DNA of 64,000 nucleotides from Holzapfeliella floricola DSM 23037 = JCM 16512 (lineage in GTDB: Bacteria; Bacillota; Bacilli; Lactobacillales; Lactobacillaceae), in NCBI RefSeq assembly GCF_001436605.1, contig NZ_AYZL01000020.1, positions 372,001 through 436,000 of the forward strand, written 5' to 3'. The position numbers were made by a program, and so were the translations under genes. Under the pieces are notes generated by a model. That model saw only the letters and a program-made list of their open reading frames with translations. It was not told the origin of the DNA and ran no database searches. Shown in pieces: positions 26,935 through 36,021 of this stretch. How positions within the stretch are numbered: the stretch's first letter is position 1; each line of letters starts with the position of its first letter.

Positions 26935-27903
26935 ATGACTAAAAAACACACAAAACTTATTGTGCTTATTGCACTACTGGCCCTGATTTTAACAGGATGT
27001 GCTGCTCACACTGCTACTGGTGAACCTGGAGGTATCCAAGGTTTTATCTATTCTTTAATTGGTAAGCCTATTCAACAAATCATGTTAAATATTGGTAATA
27101 CTATTGGCCAACCCAACGGTATCGGATGGGGATTAATTATCATCACCGGCGTACTTAGATTAATTCTTTTGCCACTAATGATTAATCAGCAATCAAAAAG
27201 TTTACGTCACCAAGAACGCATGAAACTCGTTAAGCCTCAGACAGAACTTATTCAAAAAGCAGTTAAAAATCCTGCTACAACACAAGAACAAAAAATGCAG
27301 ATCAACCAATTACAAATGAAAATTTATCGTGAAAATAATATGTCAATCACAGGGGGGATTGGATGTCTGCCATTAATTATTCAATTACCGTTCTTGATGG
27401 GGATTTATCAATCAATTCAATACTCCCAAGATATTGTTCATTCCAGCTTCTTTGGTATTTCACTTGGTAGTCCTTCTATCATCATCACAGTAATTGCAAC
27501 ACTACTTTACGTTATCCAAAGTTTTATTATGTATAACAAGGCCGAACCAGAACAAAAGCCTATGATGAAAACAACTGCTTTTATTAGCCCACTAGTCACT
27601 TTCTTTATCAGTATTGCAACTCCTGGAGGAATTTCGCTATACTTCTTAGTTGGTGGTATTGTTGTATTGATTCAGCAATTGGTGATGTCTTACATCCTCC
27701 AACCTCGAATCAAGAAGCAAAGTGAAGCAGCAAACAAAGACACTAAAATTGTTGAAGTTGTAACTCCTGAAGTGATTGAAGAAATATTAAACAGTACTTC
27801 TTCAACCAACACAGCTCAAAGTAACTCTGACAATTCGCAAACAGCCAATACACGTGACCAAAATCGTCAAAAAAATGCTGGTAAACAAAATAAAAAAAAT
27901 TAA
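26935..27903 (+). CDS. yidC2: Membrane protein insertase YidC2 (OxaA family lipoprotein)
   Basis: YidC inserts membrane proteins alone or with SecYEG. The 322-residue protein starts with a lipoprotein signal (lipobox LTGC, Cys at about 22), then has five membrane segments and a polar C-terminal tail rich in Asn, Gln and Lys. That tail is the ribosome-contacting type of the YidC2 paralogue. The core Arg lies in GLIIITGVLRLILLPLM. AAAGGA lies at 26915-26920, which is a rather long 14 bases before the ATG. A strong terminator follows. In several lactobacilli an acylphosphatase gene lies beside this one; none is seen here. Confidence 0.94.
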   Translation: MTKKHTKLIVLIALLALILTGCAAHTATGEPGGIQGFIYSLIGKPIQQIMLNIGNTIGQPNGIGWGLIIITGVLRLILLPLMINQQSKSLRHQERMKLVKPQTELIQKAVKNPATTQEQKMQINQLQMKIYRENNMSITGGIGCLPLIIQLPFLMGIYQSIQYSQDIVHSSFFGISLGSPSIIITVIATLLYVIQSFIMYNKAEPEQKPMMKTTAFISPLVTFFISIATPGGISLYFLVGGIVVLIQQLVMSYILQPRIKKQSEAANKDTKIVEVVTPEVIEEILNSTSSTNTAQSNSDNSQTANTRDQNRQKNAGKQNKKN

Positions 27904-27907
27904 CAAA

Positions 27908-27971
27908 CTTTTTAAAAATCACCTCACAGCGTTCAAATTAATTTTGAACGCTTATGAGGTGATTTTTTTGT
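27908..27971 (+). terminator. Strong terminator after yidC2
   Basis: A long hairpin with AAATCACCTCA / TGAGGTGATTT as outer stem and AGCGTTCAAA / TTTGAACGCT as inner stem ends in a run of seven Ts. Confidence 0.92.
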
Positions 27972-27977
27972 CCCTCA

Positions 27978-28020
27978 AAATAAAAAGAATGTTTCTGATT
28001 TTAATTCAGAAAACATTCCT
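27978..28020 (-). terminator. Terminator after the histidine kinase gene
   Basis: On the minus strand GAATGTTTTCTGA pairs with TCAGAAACATTC around AATTAAAA, followed by TTTTTATTTT. Confidence 0.82.
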
Positions 28021-28029
28021 TAACTATGA

Positions 28030-29631
28030 CTATTTCTCATCATATTTTATCAATTTTGATTTTTTATTTTGTTTTCCATTACGACTTTTAGTTTTTTCTG
28101 GTCTGTAAATAGGAAAATCAACTCTAAATTGGCTACCTACGTTAGGCTCTGATTCAACACTAATTTGTCCACCATATTCACCAACAAGTTTTTGTGCAAT
28201 AGATAATCCAAGCCCATTACCACCTTTTTCTCGTGTTCGAGCTTTATCTACGCGATAAAAACGATTAAATATTTTATCTCTATCTTCTGGTGTAATTCCT
28301 TCACCGAAATCTTGCACAATCACACTAACATTTCGTGTGTCCGTTGAGGCGGATAAATGCACTTCTTGACGTTTTTTAGAATACTTAATAGCGTTGTCAA
28401 GCAAAATAATCAAAATTTGTTCAAAATGATTACGGTAAATTTTCACTTCAGTCTTCGTTGAAACATCATTATCCAAAACAATTTTGAAGTCTGGATGAAT
28501 CATCTGCAAGTTATCAACTACTTGCTGAACAACCTGAGAAACCTTTGTAACCTCATTTGGGAAAAGTACCTCAATCTGTTCTGCACGCGTTAAGTCAAGC
28601 ATTTCTTGTATTAAGTGTTTCATACGTGAAATTTCCTGAATTGAAGCATCAATTGACTCTGCTAGTACTTCTGGATCATCTTTTCCCCAACGATCAATTA
28701 GTTTTAAATGGCCTTCAATAACCGCAACCGGCGTTCTTAACTCATGTGAAACGTCTTCCACAAATTGTTTTTGTTGATCAATATAACGTTGCATACGGTC
28801 AAGCATTTGATTAAACGCTGATGCCATATCTCCTAATTCATCATGTCGATGTAAATCGGGAATTCTAACTGTCTCATCCGGGTGCTCATCAACTTCTCTT
28901 GCTACTTTTGATATTTGTCTAACTGGACGCAACATACCAGATATCAACAAGTAGCTCACTAGTATACCTAATATAATACCGACAGCTGATAAGATAAACA
29001 TCCAAAAACGCAATCCATTCAAAATATTATTATAATTAGTCATTTTATTTTCAACAACAATATACCCTGTGATATTATGACCATTTATTGACTTAATTGC
29101 CTTGATCAAATACATTGTTTGACCCTTTGAATTCTCAACAAATTTTTCACCAAAAGATAGTGTCTCACGACTTAGCAAATAATTAGTTGGTCGCGTTTGA
29201 AATAATTTTTCAAGGTCTAAATTATATACCGTCGCGCTAATATCTTTATTGGTTAAATTATTATAAATAGCCTCGCTCAATCCACTATGATCCAAATCAG
29301 AAGACATTTGAACTGAACTCTGATTATTGGATTGCTCATTTTTAGTTGAGAGTGCTGGAACCACAGTTGCAATCGTTAAATCTGACCTAATTGTTGATAA
29401 TCGATCTTCAAAATTTTTCGTAGTTTCCTCTACAGCTTGTCGCTCTTGTACCATTAACTGTTCTTGAACTAAATGTGTAATCACTAACGAAAAGACCGCA
29501 AACATCACTGTAACAGTCAATGCCATTACTGCTGTCCATTTAAATGCAACTGAAATGTGAAAATTCTTTTTTTCTTTTTGTTTATTTTTATTCTGTTTGT
29601 TCGTTTTGGTCTGATTTAACAACTGAATCAT
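28030..29631 (-). CDS. Two-component sensor histidine kinase (LisK/EtaS/CsrS-like)
   Basis: This 533-residue membrane kinase has two transmembrane helices (about 32-54 and 208-230) framing an extracellular sensor domain of about 150 residues. HAMP follows (~230-285), then the dimerisation/phosphoacceptor helix with His 296 in VEDVSHELRTP. The ATP-binding domain shows DNAIKYS, DFGEGI and GGNGLGLSIA. It follows the regulator gene with a 44-base overlap. A locus with gnd upstream matches what I recall for EtaRS (EF1050/1051) of Enterococcus and its LisRK relatives, linked to envelope and antimicrobial stress. The stimulus is not evident. Confidence 0.93.
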   Translation of the reverse strand: MIQLLNQTKTNKQNKNKQKEKKNFHISVAFKWTAVMALTVTVMFAVFSLVITHLVQEQLMVQERQAVEETTKNFEDRLSTIRSDLTIATVVPALSTKNEQSNNQSSVQMSSDLDHSGLSEAIYNNLTNKDISATVYNLDLEKLFQTRPTNYLLSRETLSFGEKFVENSKGQTMYLIKAIKSINGHNITGYIVVENKMTNYNNILNGLRFWMFILSAVGIILGILVSYLLISGMLRPVRQISKVAREVDEHPDETVRIPDLHRHDELGDMASAFNQMLDRMQRYIDQQKQFVEDVSHELRTPVAVIEGHLKLIDRWGKDDPEVLAESIDASIQEISRMKHLIQEMLDLTRAEQIEVLFPNEVTKVSQVVQQVVDNLQMIHPDFKIVLDNDVSTKTEVKIYRNHFEQILIILLDNAIKYSKKRQEVHLSASTDTRNVSVIVQDFGEGITPEDRDKIFNRFYRVDKARTREKGGNGLGLSIAQKLVGEYGGQISVESEPNVGSQFRVDFPIYRPEKTKSRNGKQNKKSKLIKYDEK

Positions 29632-30325
29632 CCGTTCTCATTACATAACCTGTTCCGCGTATTGTCTTAATGTATGAAGGTCTTCCTTTAACATCGATTT
29701 TGTTTCTTAGGTAACGAATATAAACTTCAACAACGTTTGTTTCAATTTTTGAATCAGGTCCCCAGATTTTGTGAAGCAGTTGATCACGAGAAACAACATT
29801 ATTAGCGTTTTCAATCAAGGTAATCAACAAATTATATTCACGTTTTGTTAAATCGATAATCTTATTATCTTGATGAACTGTACGATTACTTGTCTCAATA
29901 ACTAAATCGTTAAATTTAACAATTTTTTGCTTAGCTAAGTTACTTGTCCCTTGGCTGTCCTCAATCTCAACACGGCGCAATACAGCACGCAAACGAGCTA
30001 ATAGTTCTTCAATAGCAAATGGTTTAACAATATAATCATCTGCACCATGATCAAGTCCTGAAACACGGTCAATTACTGAATCACGAGCAGTCATCATCAC
30101 AATAGGTGTACTCTTTGATTGACGCACACGTCTTGCAATTTCTAGACCATTTAGTTCTGGTAACATCAAGTCCAACAAGATGGCATCCCATTCTTCATTT
30201 AAAGCCATTTCAAGGCCTTTACGTCCATTATATTCAACATGTGTATCATATTTTTCATGTTGTAATTCTAGTTCTACGAATCTTGCTAAGTTTTTTTCAT
30301 CTTCAATGATTAAAATTTTACTCAT
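29588..30325 (-). CDS. OmpR-family response regulator (LisR/EtaR/CsrR-like)
   Basis: This 245-residue response regulator has a receiver domain (about 1-120, acidic pocket Glu8, Asp9 and phospho-acceptor Asp52 in LLDLMLP). It also has a winged-helix DNA-binding domain (about 140-235, ending with YIKTIRGTGYVMR). It is cognate to the kinase that overlaps its 3' end. A terminator upstream separates it from gnd, so the pair has its own promoter in the 30326-30395 gap. I cannot pick a confident -10/-35 there. Confidence 0.95.
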   Translation of the reverse strand: MSKILIIEDEKNLARFVELELQHEKYDTHVEYNGRKGLEMALNEEWDAILLDLMLPELNGLEIARRVRQSKSTPIVMMTARDSVIDRVSGLDHGADDYIVKPFAIEELLARLRAVLRRVEIEDSQGTSNLAKQKIVKFNDLVIETSNRTVHQDNKIIDLTKREYNLLITLIENANNVVSRDQLLHKIWGPDSKIETNVVEVYIRYLRNKIDVKGRPSYIKTIRGTGYVMRTDDSVVKSDQNEQTE

Positions 30326-30395
30326 AGTTTTACCGATACTTTCATTTAATATTCACTTTTAATTTTAACATAATTTAAGTCCACTTACATAGACA

Positions 30396-30427
30396 AAAGA
30401 AAAGAGCTGCTAATTGATTAACAGCTC
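30396..30427 (-). terminator. Terminator after gnd
   Basis: GAGCTG and CAGCTC arms extended by TTAAT/ATTA-like pairs form an imperfect stem of about 11 bp on the minus strand, followed by TTTTCTTTT. Confidence 0.75.
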
Positions 30428-30435
30428 CTTATCAT

Positions 30436-31860
30436 TTATTGTTCGTCATACCATGGATAGTGGTAAGTTCCTTCGCGGTCAGTTCTTTGGTAAGTATGCG
30501 CACCAAAGTAATCACGTTGAGCTTGAATAAGGTTGGCTGGAACTACTTCTGAACGATATGAATCAAAGTAAGATACTGCACTAGAAAATGCTGGTGAAGG
30601 AACTCCGGCTTTAATTGCAATAGATAAAACATCTCGAACGGAATCTTGATAGTCATTTGCAATATCAGCGAAATAATGATTCATTAATAAGTTATTAATG
30701 GATTCATCTTCATCATATGCATCGGTAATCTTCTGCAAGAATTGTGCACGAATGATGCAACCTTCACGCCAAATTTTGGCAATTTCACCAAAGTTTAATG
30801 GCCAGTCATAATGTTCTGCTGCAATACGCATTTGTTCAAATCCTTGAGCATAACTCATGATTTTACTGAAGTATAGTGCTTTACGAACACTTTCAATAAC
30901 TTCTTCTTTGTTCAATGAAGCACCATCAAACTTAGGTCCCTTTAAAACTTTGCTTGCTTCAATACGTTCATCTTTAAAGGCAGAGATATATCTAGCATAA
31001 ACGGCTTCAGTAATTAGTGATTGTGAAACCCCTAATTCTAACGCGTTTTGTGAGCTCCATTTACCTGTTCCTTTATTACCAGCTGCATCTAAAATTAAGT
31101 CAACAATTGGTTTGTCTGAACCTAAGTCATCTTTACGAGTTAAGATATCGGCTGTAATTTCCATTAGGTAACTTGAAAGTTCCCCTTTGTTCCATTCAGC
31201 AAATATTTCAGCAATTTCATCAACACTCAAGCCTAATACGTTGCGCAAAATATTGTAGCTTTCAGCAATTAGTTGCATGTCACCGTATTCGATACCATTA
31301 TGCACCATTTTAACATAGTGACCCGCACCATTAGGTCCAATATAAGTTACACAAGGTTCGCCGTCTTCGGCTTTAGCTGACATTTCTTTTAAGATTGGTG
31401 CTACTAAATCATAGGCTTCTTTTTGACCACCTGGCATCATAGAAGGTCCTTGTAAAGCACCTAATTCTCCACCAGATACACCCATTCCAATAAAGTTGAT
31501 ACCTGATTTGTCTAATTTTTCATTACGACGAACGGTGTCTTCAAAGAATGTATTACCGCCATCAATTAAAACATCGCCTTTATCTAGCAAAGGTAATAAT
31601 TCATCGATAACAGCATCTGTCCCAAATCCAGCTTTAACCATCATCACAATACGACGAGGTTTTTCTAGACTCTCAACAAATTCTTTGATGTTATAACTTG
31701 GTACTACGTTCTTTTCTTTATGATCAGCCATTACTTCTTCGGTTTTTGCGGCTGTACGGTTATAAATACCGACAGTGTATCCACGGCTTTCAATGTTTAG
31801 GGCAAGATTTTTACCCATAACAGCCATTCCAATTACACCAATTTGTGGTTGTTTGCTCAT
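30436..31860 (-). CDS. gnd: 6-phosphogluconate dehydrogenase (decarboxylating)
   Basis: The enzyme oxidises 6-phosphogluconate to ribulose-5-phosphate and CO2 and makes NADPH; it supports the oxidative pentose branch. The 474-residue protein has the nucleotide fold [20 protein letters not shown] near the start, [21 protein letters not shown] (part of the substrate site) and [13 protein letters not shown] with the catalytic Lys. The start is placed at 31860, where GGAGGG lies 7 bases upstream; the ATG at 31887 adds nine unsupported residues. It is followed by a terminator. Confidence 0.97.
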   Translation of the reverse strand: MSKQPQIGVIGMAVMGKNLALNIESRGYTVGIYNRTAAKTEEVMADHKEKNVVPSYNIKEFVESLEKPRRIVMMVKAGFGTDAVIDELLPLLDKGDVLIDGGNTFFEDTVRRNEKLDKSGINFIGMGVSGGELGALQGPSMMPGGQKEAYDLVAPILKEMSAKAEDGEPCVTYIGPNGAGHYVKMVHNGIEYGDMQLIAESYNILRNVLGLSVDEIAEIFAEWNKGELSSYLMEITADILTRKDDLGSDKPIVDLILDAAGNKGTGKWSSQNALELGVSQSLITEAVYARYISAFKDERIEASKVLKGPKFDGASLNKEEVIESVRKALYFSKIMSYAQGFEQMRIAAEHYDWPLNFGEIAKIWREGCIIRAQFLQKITDAYDEDESINNLLMNHYFADIANDYQDSVRDVLSIAIKAGVPSPAFSSAVSYFDSYRSEVVPANLIQAQRDYFGAHTYQRTDREGTYHYPWYDEQ

Positions 31861-31927
31861 AACAAAATCCCTCCGTTTTATTCTCATTAATCGTATCAGA
31901 TGATAGCTAGATTATAAAGTAATGTTT

Positions 31928-32476
31928 TTATTTTTTATCATCATTATCTTCTAATAAGTCACCCAATTTTGCAAATGGTGAAGTTTTTGTTTTTTCTTTT
32001 TGTTCAAAGTAATCTTCTTCACTCATGACCTGCCAGGTGTTTCCAGAAGGCATTTCATCATTTTGCTTTTCTTCTTCAGTCAAAATTTTTGTTGGCAAGT
32101 TCAAAATAATATTATCTTCAATTGCCTTTTGTAATTCGACCTTATCATTTTCAACTTCGATAATTGTACCATACAAATCAAAGTCTTCTTCGCGCGGTTT
32201 AGTATCGGTATAAGCTTCGTCAAAAGAAAAAGAAAGTGGATACCTAATAGGCGTTAAACTTCTTGTTGAAAGTACCACCAAGTCGACTTTGACGTGTAGA
32301 CGTGAGATGACAAAGGGTTGGTCATTAATCAATTCCCCTGTCACTTGAACATGTTTGGCTTCCTCAATCATATTCTTAGTTCTTTCTTTTAAAACATCCG
32401 TTAAGTCAATATCTTGCTCAACAGAAGTGAACTGATTCTCGTAACGAATCAAATCGGAAAAATTATATTTTAACAT
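31928..32476 (-). CDS. yceD: YceD family protein (DUF177)
   Basis: This 182-residue DUF177/YceD family protein is linked in other bacteria to 23S rRNA processing or L32-related 50S assembly. The visible family traits are the mid-protein strand region and the very acidic C-terminal tail, rich in Asp, Glu and Lys. In Bacillus and E. coli rpmF follows directly, but here the next gene downstream is gnd. One base separates it from tmcAL, so the two are likely co-transcribed. Confidence 0.82.
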   Translation of the reverse strand: MLKYNFSDLIRYENQFTSVEQDIDLTDVLKERTKNMIEEAKHVQVTGELINDQPFVISRLHVKVDLVVLSTRSLTPIRYPLSFSFDEAYTDTKPREEDFDLYGTIIEVENDKVELQKAIEDNIILNLPTKILTEEEKQNDEMPSGNTWQVMSEEDYFEQKEKTKTSPFAKLGDLLEDNDDKK

Positions 32477-32477
32477 T

Positions 32478-33641
32478 TTATTTCCTTTCTATTGGTCGAC
32501 GACCAAAATTCTGACTAGTTTGTTTAGACATTTGTTCATATAAACGGTCAACTTGAACTTCCAGTGCTAAATCGCCGTCTAAATTAGCGTTTTTCTTATT
32601 AACACGACTAATAATTGTTAACTCAGTCTGCTTTTTAACTCGTTTCAAGTGCTGTCTACCTAATTTGGAATAACCTAAAACGCGTGCGTATTTTTTTTGT
32701 GAATATGTCATTACCTGCTCACTAGAAACATTAAGCAAACAATATAAAGATAGTCGTCTTAATCGAGCATAAGTATAACGCTTTGACTTAAGTGCCATTA
32801 AAAATTCACCAAAAGAATCGGTTTGATGAATAACCTGTTTCATTCTATTTTCAAGGCCTTCAGTCATTTGATAAATATTGGCAAGATTGGTTGCAGAAGT
32901 TGACTCAATTTTATACTTTAAAAATGGGAAAAGCATTTCCCAATCAGGAAAATTAGGCTGTGCTAAAATAGCTGATAGTTCTGCTTTAGGTATCCAATTT
33001 TTGAATTCTGATTCTAAACCCTGTTGTTGGTTCAAAGCTTTTCTAATAGCTGATGCCGAAGCAACAGGCTGTTTTTTTGTAAGTGGTTGATCATGATCAA
33101 CACCTAAACGTCTAACAGGATACATATTCAAGTTTGTTTTCAATTTCACATTAGCAACAGAGTATGCAATAGCTAATAATGTATTAGGACGGTTGACTTC
33201 ATATCCTAGCTCACTAGCAATCGTATCATTATACTGTGCGGCATAAGTTTGAGTATAGTCAGAAAAATCAGCGCTTTTTTGCATGATTTCACCAATTTTT
33301 TGGCCTAATGATTCAAAGTTCAGTCGCGCATTTTCAGCGCCAAAAACTAGCGTTTCAACACCTAAATCAGCTAATATTTCAATTGCACCCCGTGCAAATC
33401 TATCTGCTGGTTGTACTGCGTGATGAAAAGGCAATTCAACGACTAAGTCTGCACCTGCAGTTAATGCTGCCTCAGTTCTTGTCCATTTATCACTAATTGC
33501 AATATCCCCACGCTGAACATAGTTACCTGACATCACTACAATAATAGGATCATCTTGCGCAACAAGGCGTGCTTGATTCATTAAAAATTCGTGCCCACTA
33601 TGGAACGGATTAAATTCAGCAATAACTCCTGTTACACTCAT
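32478..33641 (-). CDS. tmcAL: tRNA(Met) cytidine acetate ligase TmcAL (YlbM, UPF0348)
   Basis: In Bacillus subtilis TmcAL uses acetate and ATP to make N4-acetylcytidine at the wobble base of elongator tRNA-Met. The 387-residue protein has the nucleotidyltransferase motif GVIAEFNPFHSGH at the start (HxGH-type), followed by VVMSGNYVQRGD and a helical C-terminal RNA-binding part. It is flanked by a SAM methyltransferase gene 3 bases upstream and yceD 1 base downstream, so it belongs to the nadD-yqeK-rsfS block. Confidence 0.93.
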   Translation of the reverse strand: MSVTGVIAEFNPFHSGHEFLMNQARLVAQDDPIIVVMSGNYVQRGDIAISDKWTRTEAALTAGADLVVELPFHHAVQPADRFARGAIEILADLGVETLVFGAENARLNFESLGQKIGEIMQKSADFSDYTQTYAAQYNDTIASELGYEVNRPNTLLAIAYSVANVKLKTNLNMYPVRRLGVDHDQPLTKKQPVASASAIRKALNQQQGLESEFKNWIPKAELSAILAQPNFPDWEMLFPFLKYKIESTSATNLANIYQMTEGLENRMKQVIHQTDSFGEFLMALKSKRYTYARLRRLSLYCLLNVSSEQVMTYSQKKYARVLGYSKLGRQHLKRVKKQTELTIISRVNKKNANLDGDLALEVQVDRLYEQMSKQTSQNFGRRPIERK

Positions 33642-33644
33642 TTT

Positions 33645-34370
33645 TTATCCTTTCTTACTTTTGAAAAACCATCGTTTTGCCTTCTTTTCGTCAAATCGAT
33701 TACTAAAATCGGATGTCATCTCAATATCTGAAAAGCCGGCCCAATCTAAGCTTCTAATGTAGTCTTGATATGGATAAGTACGCTCATAATGCAGCTCTTC
33801 CTTAGATTGATAACGATTTTTGCCATCCGGTGTTAAAATCTTCAAATCATGAACAACTGCATGCTCAACATCAGTCAAATAGCTATGCCAAATAAACAAA
33901 TAATCGTCCGTTTCAACATTGAACATGTAATTATCAAATAATTCATCCATCTGGTAAAGCGAATGTGCATCAAATAAAAACTGTCCATCAGGCTTCAATG
34001 CGCGATAAACATTATTGAACACTTGCGTAACATCAGCTAAATCAGACATGTAGCAAATGGAGTCATCAAAACATAAAATAGCATCGTATTGATCAACTTC
34101 ATTCAGTTCTAACATATCCAAAACTTTAATTTGTTTGGCTCTTCCCTGTAACTTATCTTCCGCTAGTTTAAGCATATCTTTTGACAAGTCAGTTACAGTT
34201 ACTTCATAACCTGCATCAATTAGCAGTTCAGATAAATCTCCAGCACCAGCTGCAATTTCAAGAATTTTACTGCCGTTTGGAATATGGTGCTTAACATAAT
34301 CAAGCCATTTAGGATAAAGGCTCTTGTCCATTAATTCATCGTATACTTTGGCAAAGGATTGATACGTCAT
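33645..34370 (-). CDS. Class I SAM-dependent methyltransferase (YqeM-like)
   Basis: This 241-residue Rossmann-type methyltransferase has motif I in KILEIAAGAGDLSELL (about residues 35-50) and an acidic end of strand 2 in VTVTDLSKDML. The position after rsfS matches yqeM of Bacillus subtilis. The substrate is unknown. It sits 4 bases after rsfS and 3 bases before tmcAL, so it is part of the same operon. Confidence 0.88.
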   Translation of the reverse strand: MTYQSFAKVYDELMDKSLYPKWLDYVKHHIPNGSKILEIAAGAGDLSELLIDAGYEVTVTDLSKDMLKLAEDKLQGRAKQIKVLDMLELNEVDQYDAILCFDDSICYMSDLADVTQVFNNVYRALKPDGQFLFDAHSLYQMDELFDNYMFNVETDDYLFIWHSYLTDVEHAVVHDLKILTPDGKNRYQSKEELHYERTYPYQDYIRSLDWAGFSDIEMTSDFSNRFDEKKAKRWFFKSKKG

Positions 34371-34374
34371 TGTC

Positions 34375-34719
34375 TTAATCCAATTGTACTAATTTTGCAT
34401 CAGCAAATAATTTTTCTAACGCATAAAAATCTCGCGCATCTGGCAAAAAGACATTTACAATAACATCGTACAAATCAATTAATAACCATTCTGAATTTTT
34501 ATCACCTTCAACTTGTAGAATTTCAGCTGATTGTTTCTTTGATTCATCTACAATTTCATCAACGATTGCTTGTAATTGGCGATGTGAATTAGCTTGTGTA
34601 ATTACAAGATAGTCCGCCATAACACTTGAATCTTTCATATCTAACGCAACTGTTTGTTCGCCATGTTTATTGTCAATGGCTTCGACTACTAAATCTAAAA
34701 TTTGTTTACTATCTTTCAA
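34375..34719 (-). CDS. rsfS: Ribosomal silencing factor RsfS
   Basis: RsfS binds L14 on free 50S subunits and blocks joining with 30S when nutrients are scarce. The 114-residue protein has the family pattern KHGEQTVALDMKDSSVMADYLVITQANSHRQ (read in part) and the C-terminal EWLLIDLYDVIVNVF. It lies in the conserved order nadD-yqeK-rsfS-yqeM. Confidence 0.95.
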   Translation of the reverse strand: MKDSKQILDLVVEAIDNKHGEQTVALDMKDSSVMADYLVITQANSHRQLQAIVDEIVDESKKQSAEILQVEGDKNSEWLLIDLYDVIVNVFLPDARDFYALEKLFADAKLVQLD

Positions 34720-34732
34720 AAAAATACTCCTT

Positions 34733-35323
34733 TTATTTTACATTCCAAACATTATAACTTGCTAATGTTTTAGGATAAACTTTAAAATTGTTTTTAATTA
34801 AATAAATTAATGTTTGTTGCAGCTGATAAGCCACACCCAAATCTAAGTTTTGATTAGTTAATTTTCTAGCTTCTTCTACACCTGGAAAATGACGAGCTGG
34901 TTCGATATAATCAGCCATAAAAACGATTTTGTCTAAGTCGGTCATTTCGGTGTCAGCTGTTGTATGACGCTTAACAGCGGTTAAAATAGCTGAGTTGGTT
35001 ATTTTTAATTCTTTTTCAATGTAATAAGCGCCCACAATACCATGCCAAATACCGCGATTGTAGTTCAATAAATCTTGATCAAAATCTTGACTTTTAATGG
35101 TCTCAATGTATTCCTCTACTGACACTTCTTTAGCGTAATCATGCACAAACCCAGCTAGTGCCGCCTGATTTTCATCAACACCGTAATGCTTAGCTAATTC
35201 TTTTGCCGTTTGGCTAACACGTACACAGTGTTCAAACCGACCATGGCTTAATTTTTTTTGAGATTTTGCAATAATTTCATCTGATGATAGTACAGAATAA
35301 GTCTCATTAAATTTAAGATTCAT
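34733..35323 (-). CDS. yqeK: YqeK family HD-domain phosphohydrolase (Ap4A hydrolase)
   Basis: YqeK of Firmicutes hydrolyses diadenosine tetraphosphate symmetrically to two ADP. The 196-residue protein has the HD fold with metal ligands in RFEHCVRVSQTAKELA, GFVHDYAKE (His-Asp pair), IWHGIVGAYY and VFMADYIEP. Its start overlaps the nadD end by 11 bases, implying coupled translation. Both act on adenine dinucleotide chemistry. Confidence 0.92.
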   Translation of the reverse strand: MNLKFNETYSVLSSDEIIAKSQKKLSHGRFEHCVRVSQTAKELAKHYGVDENQAALAGFVHDYAKEVSVEEYIETIKSQDFDQDLLNYNRGIWHGIVGAYYIEKELKITNSAILTAVKRHTTADTEMTDLDKIVFMADYIEPARHFPGVEEARKLTNQNLDLGVAYQLQQTLIYLIKNNFKVYPKTLASYNVWNVK

Positions 35324-35957
35324 CTTGATACAACCCCTTCTCGTTAATATAATTCATTACCTTTTTAGGAACTAAATAACGAATCGACTCGTGATTTTGA
35401 CAGCGCTTTCTAATTTGAGTTGAACTTATTTCAAGTAATGGTGAATCAACCCAAATCACTGGATATGGGCTTGCCACTTCATACCCTGGACGTTTAACAC
35501 CTACAAAAGTAACTAAAGGTAATAATTCTTCAATTTTATACCAGTTTGGTAAGTCTTGAATCATATCTCCACCCAAAATAAAATAAAAATCAATATCTTG
35601 ATGCTGTTCTTGCAGCGCTTTAATCGTTTTTAGCGTGTAACTAACACCGCCACGATAAATTTCTGAAAGGTTCAAATCAAAATCATCATTGTCTTCAATA
35701 GCCAGTTTCAACATTTCAACGCGATAATTGGCGTCAATGGCTGATTTTTTTTGCTTATGAGGCGGAATGTTATCTGGTAAGAACCAAATAGCATCAAGAC
35801 CTAATCTTGATAAGACCTGTTCAGCCATAATAAGATGGGCTTGATGAACAGGATTAAATGTACCACCAATTAACCCGATTTGTCTTTTTTTATTTTTTAG
35901 TCTTTGTGTTTGAACTTGATGTAATGGGATTGCTTTTGCAGATGTGTGACTAACCAT
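35313..35957 (-). CDS. nadD: Nicotinate-nucleotide adenylyltransferase
   Basis: NadD adenylates nicotinate mononucleotide to make deamido-NAD. The 214-residue protein has GLIGGTFNPVHQAHL (HxxH nucleotidyltransferase motif, residues about 28-42) and the C-terminal EISSTQIRKR. About 26 polar residues precede the core, as in some lactobacilli; AAGGAG lies 8 bases before this ATG, which supports the longer start. It overlaps yqeK. In most Firmicutes a yhbY gene lies between yqeH and nadD; here the gap is only 64 bases. Confidence 0.95.
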   Translation of the reverse strand: MVSHTSAKAIPLHQVQTQRLKNKKRQIGLIGGTFNPVHQAHLIMAEQVLSRLGLDAIWFLPDNIPPHKQKKSAIDANYRVEMLKLAIEDNDDFDLNLSEIYRGGVSYTLKTIKALQEQHQDIDFYFILGGDMIQDLPNWYKIEELLPLVTFVGVKRPGYEVASPYPVIWVDSPLLEISSTQIRKRCQNHESIRYLVPKKVMNYINEKGLYQDES

Positions 35958-36021
35958 TTTTTAAGCTCCTTCATTTCATTGTTAAAAATATTATAGCATA
36001 TGAACGAAGTCTCTGATAAAC

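Noticed and set aside
27854-28108. Plus-strand frame of 84 residues at the yidC2 3' end
   Set aside because: Crosses two terminators and runs into the histidine kinase gene on the other strand.
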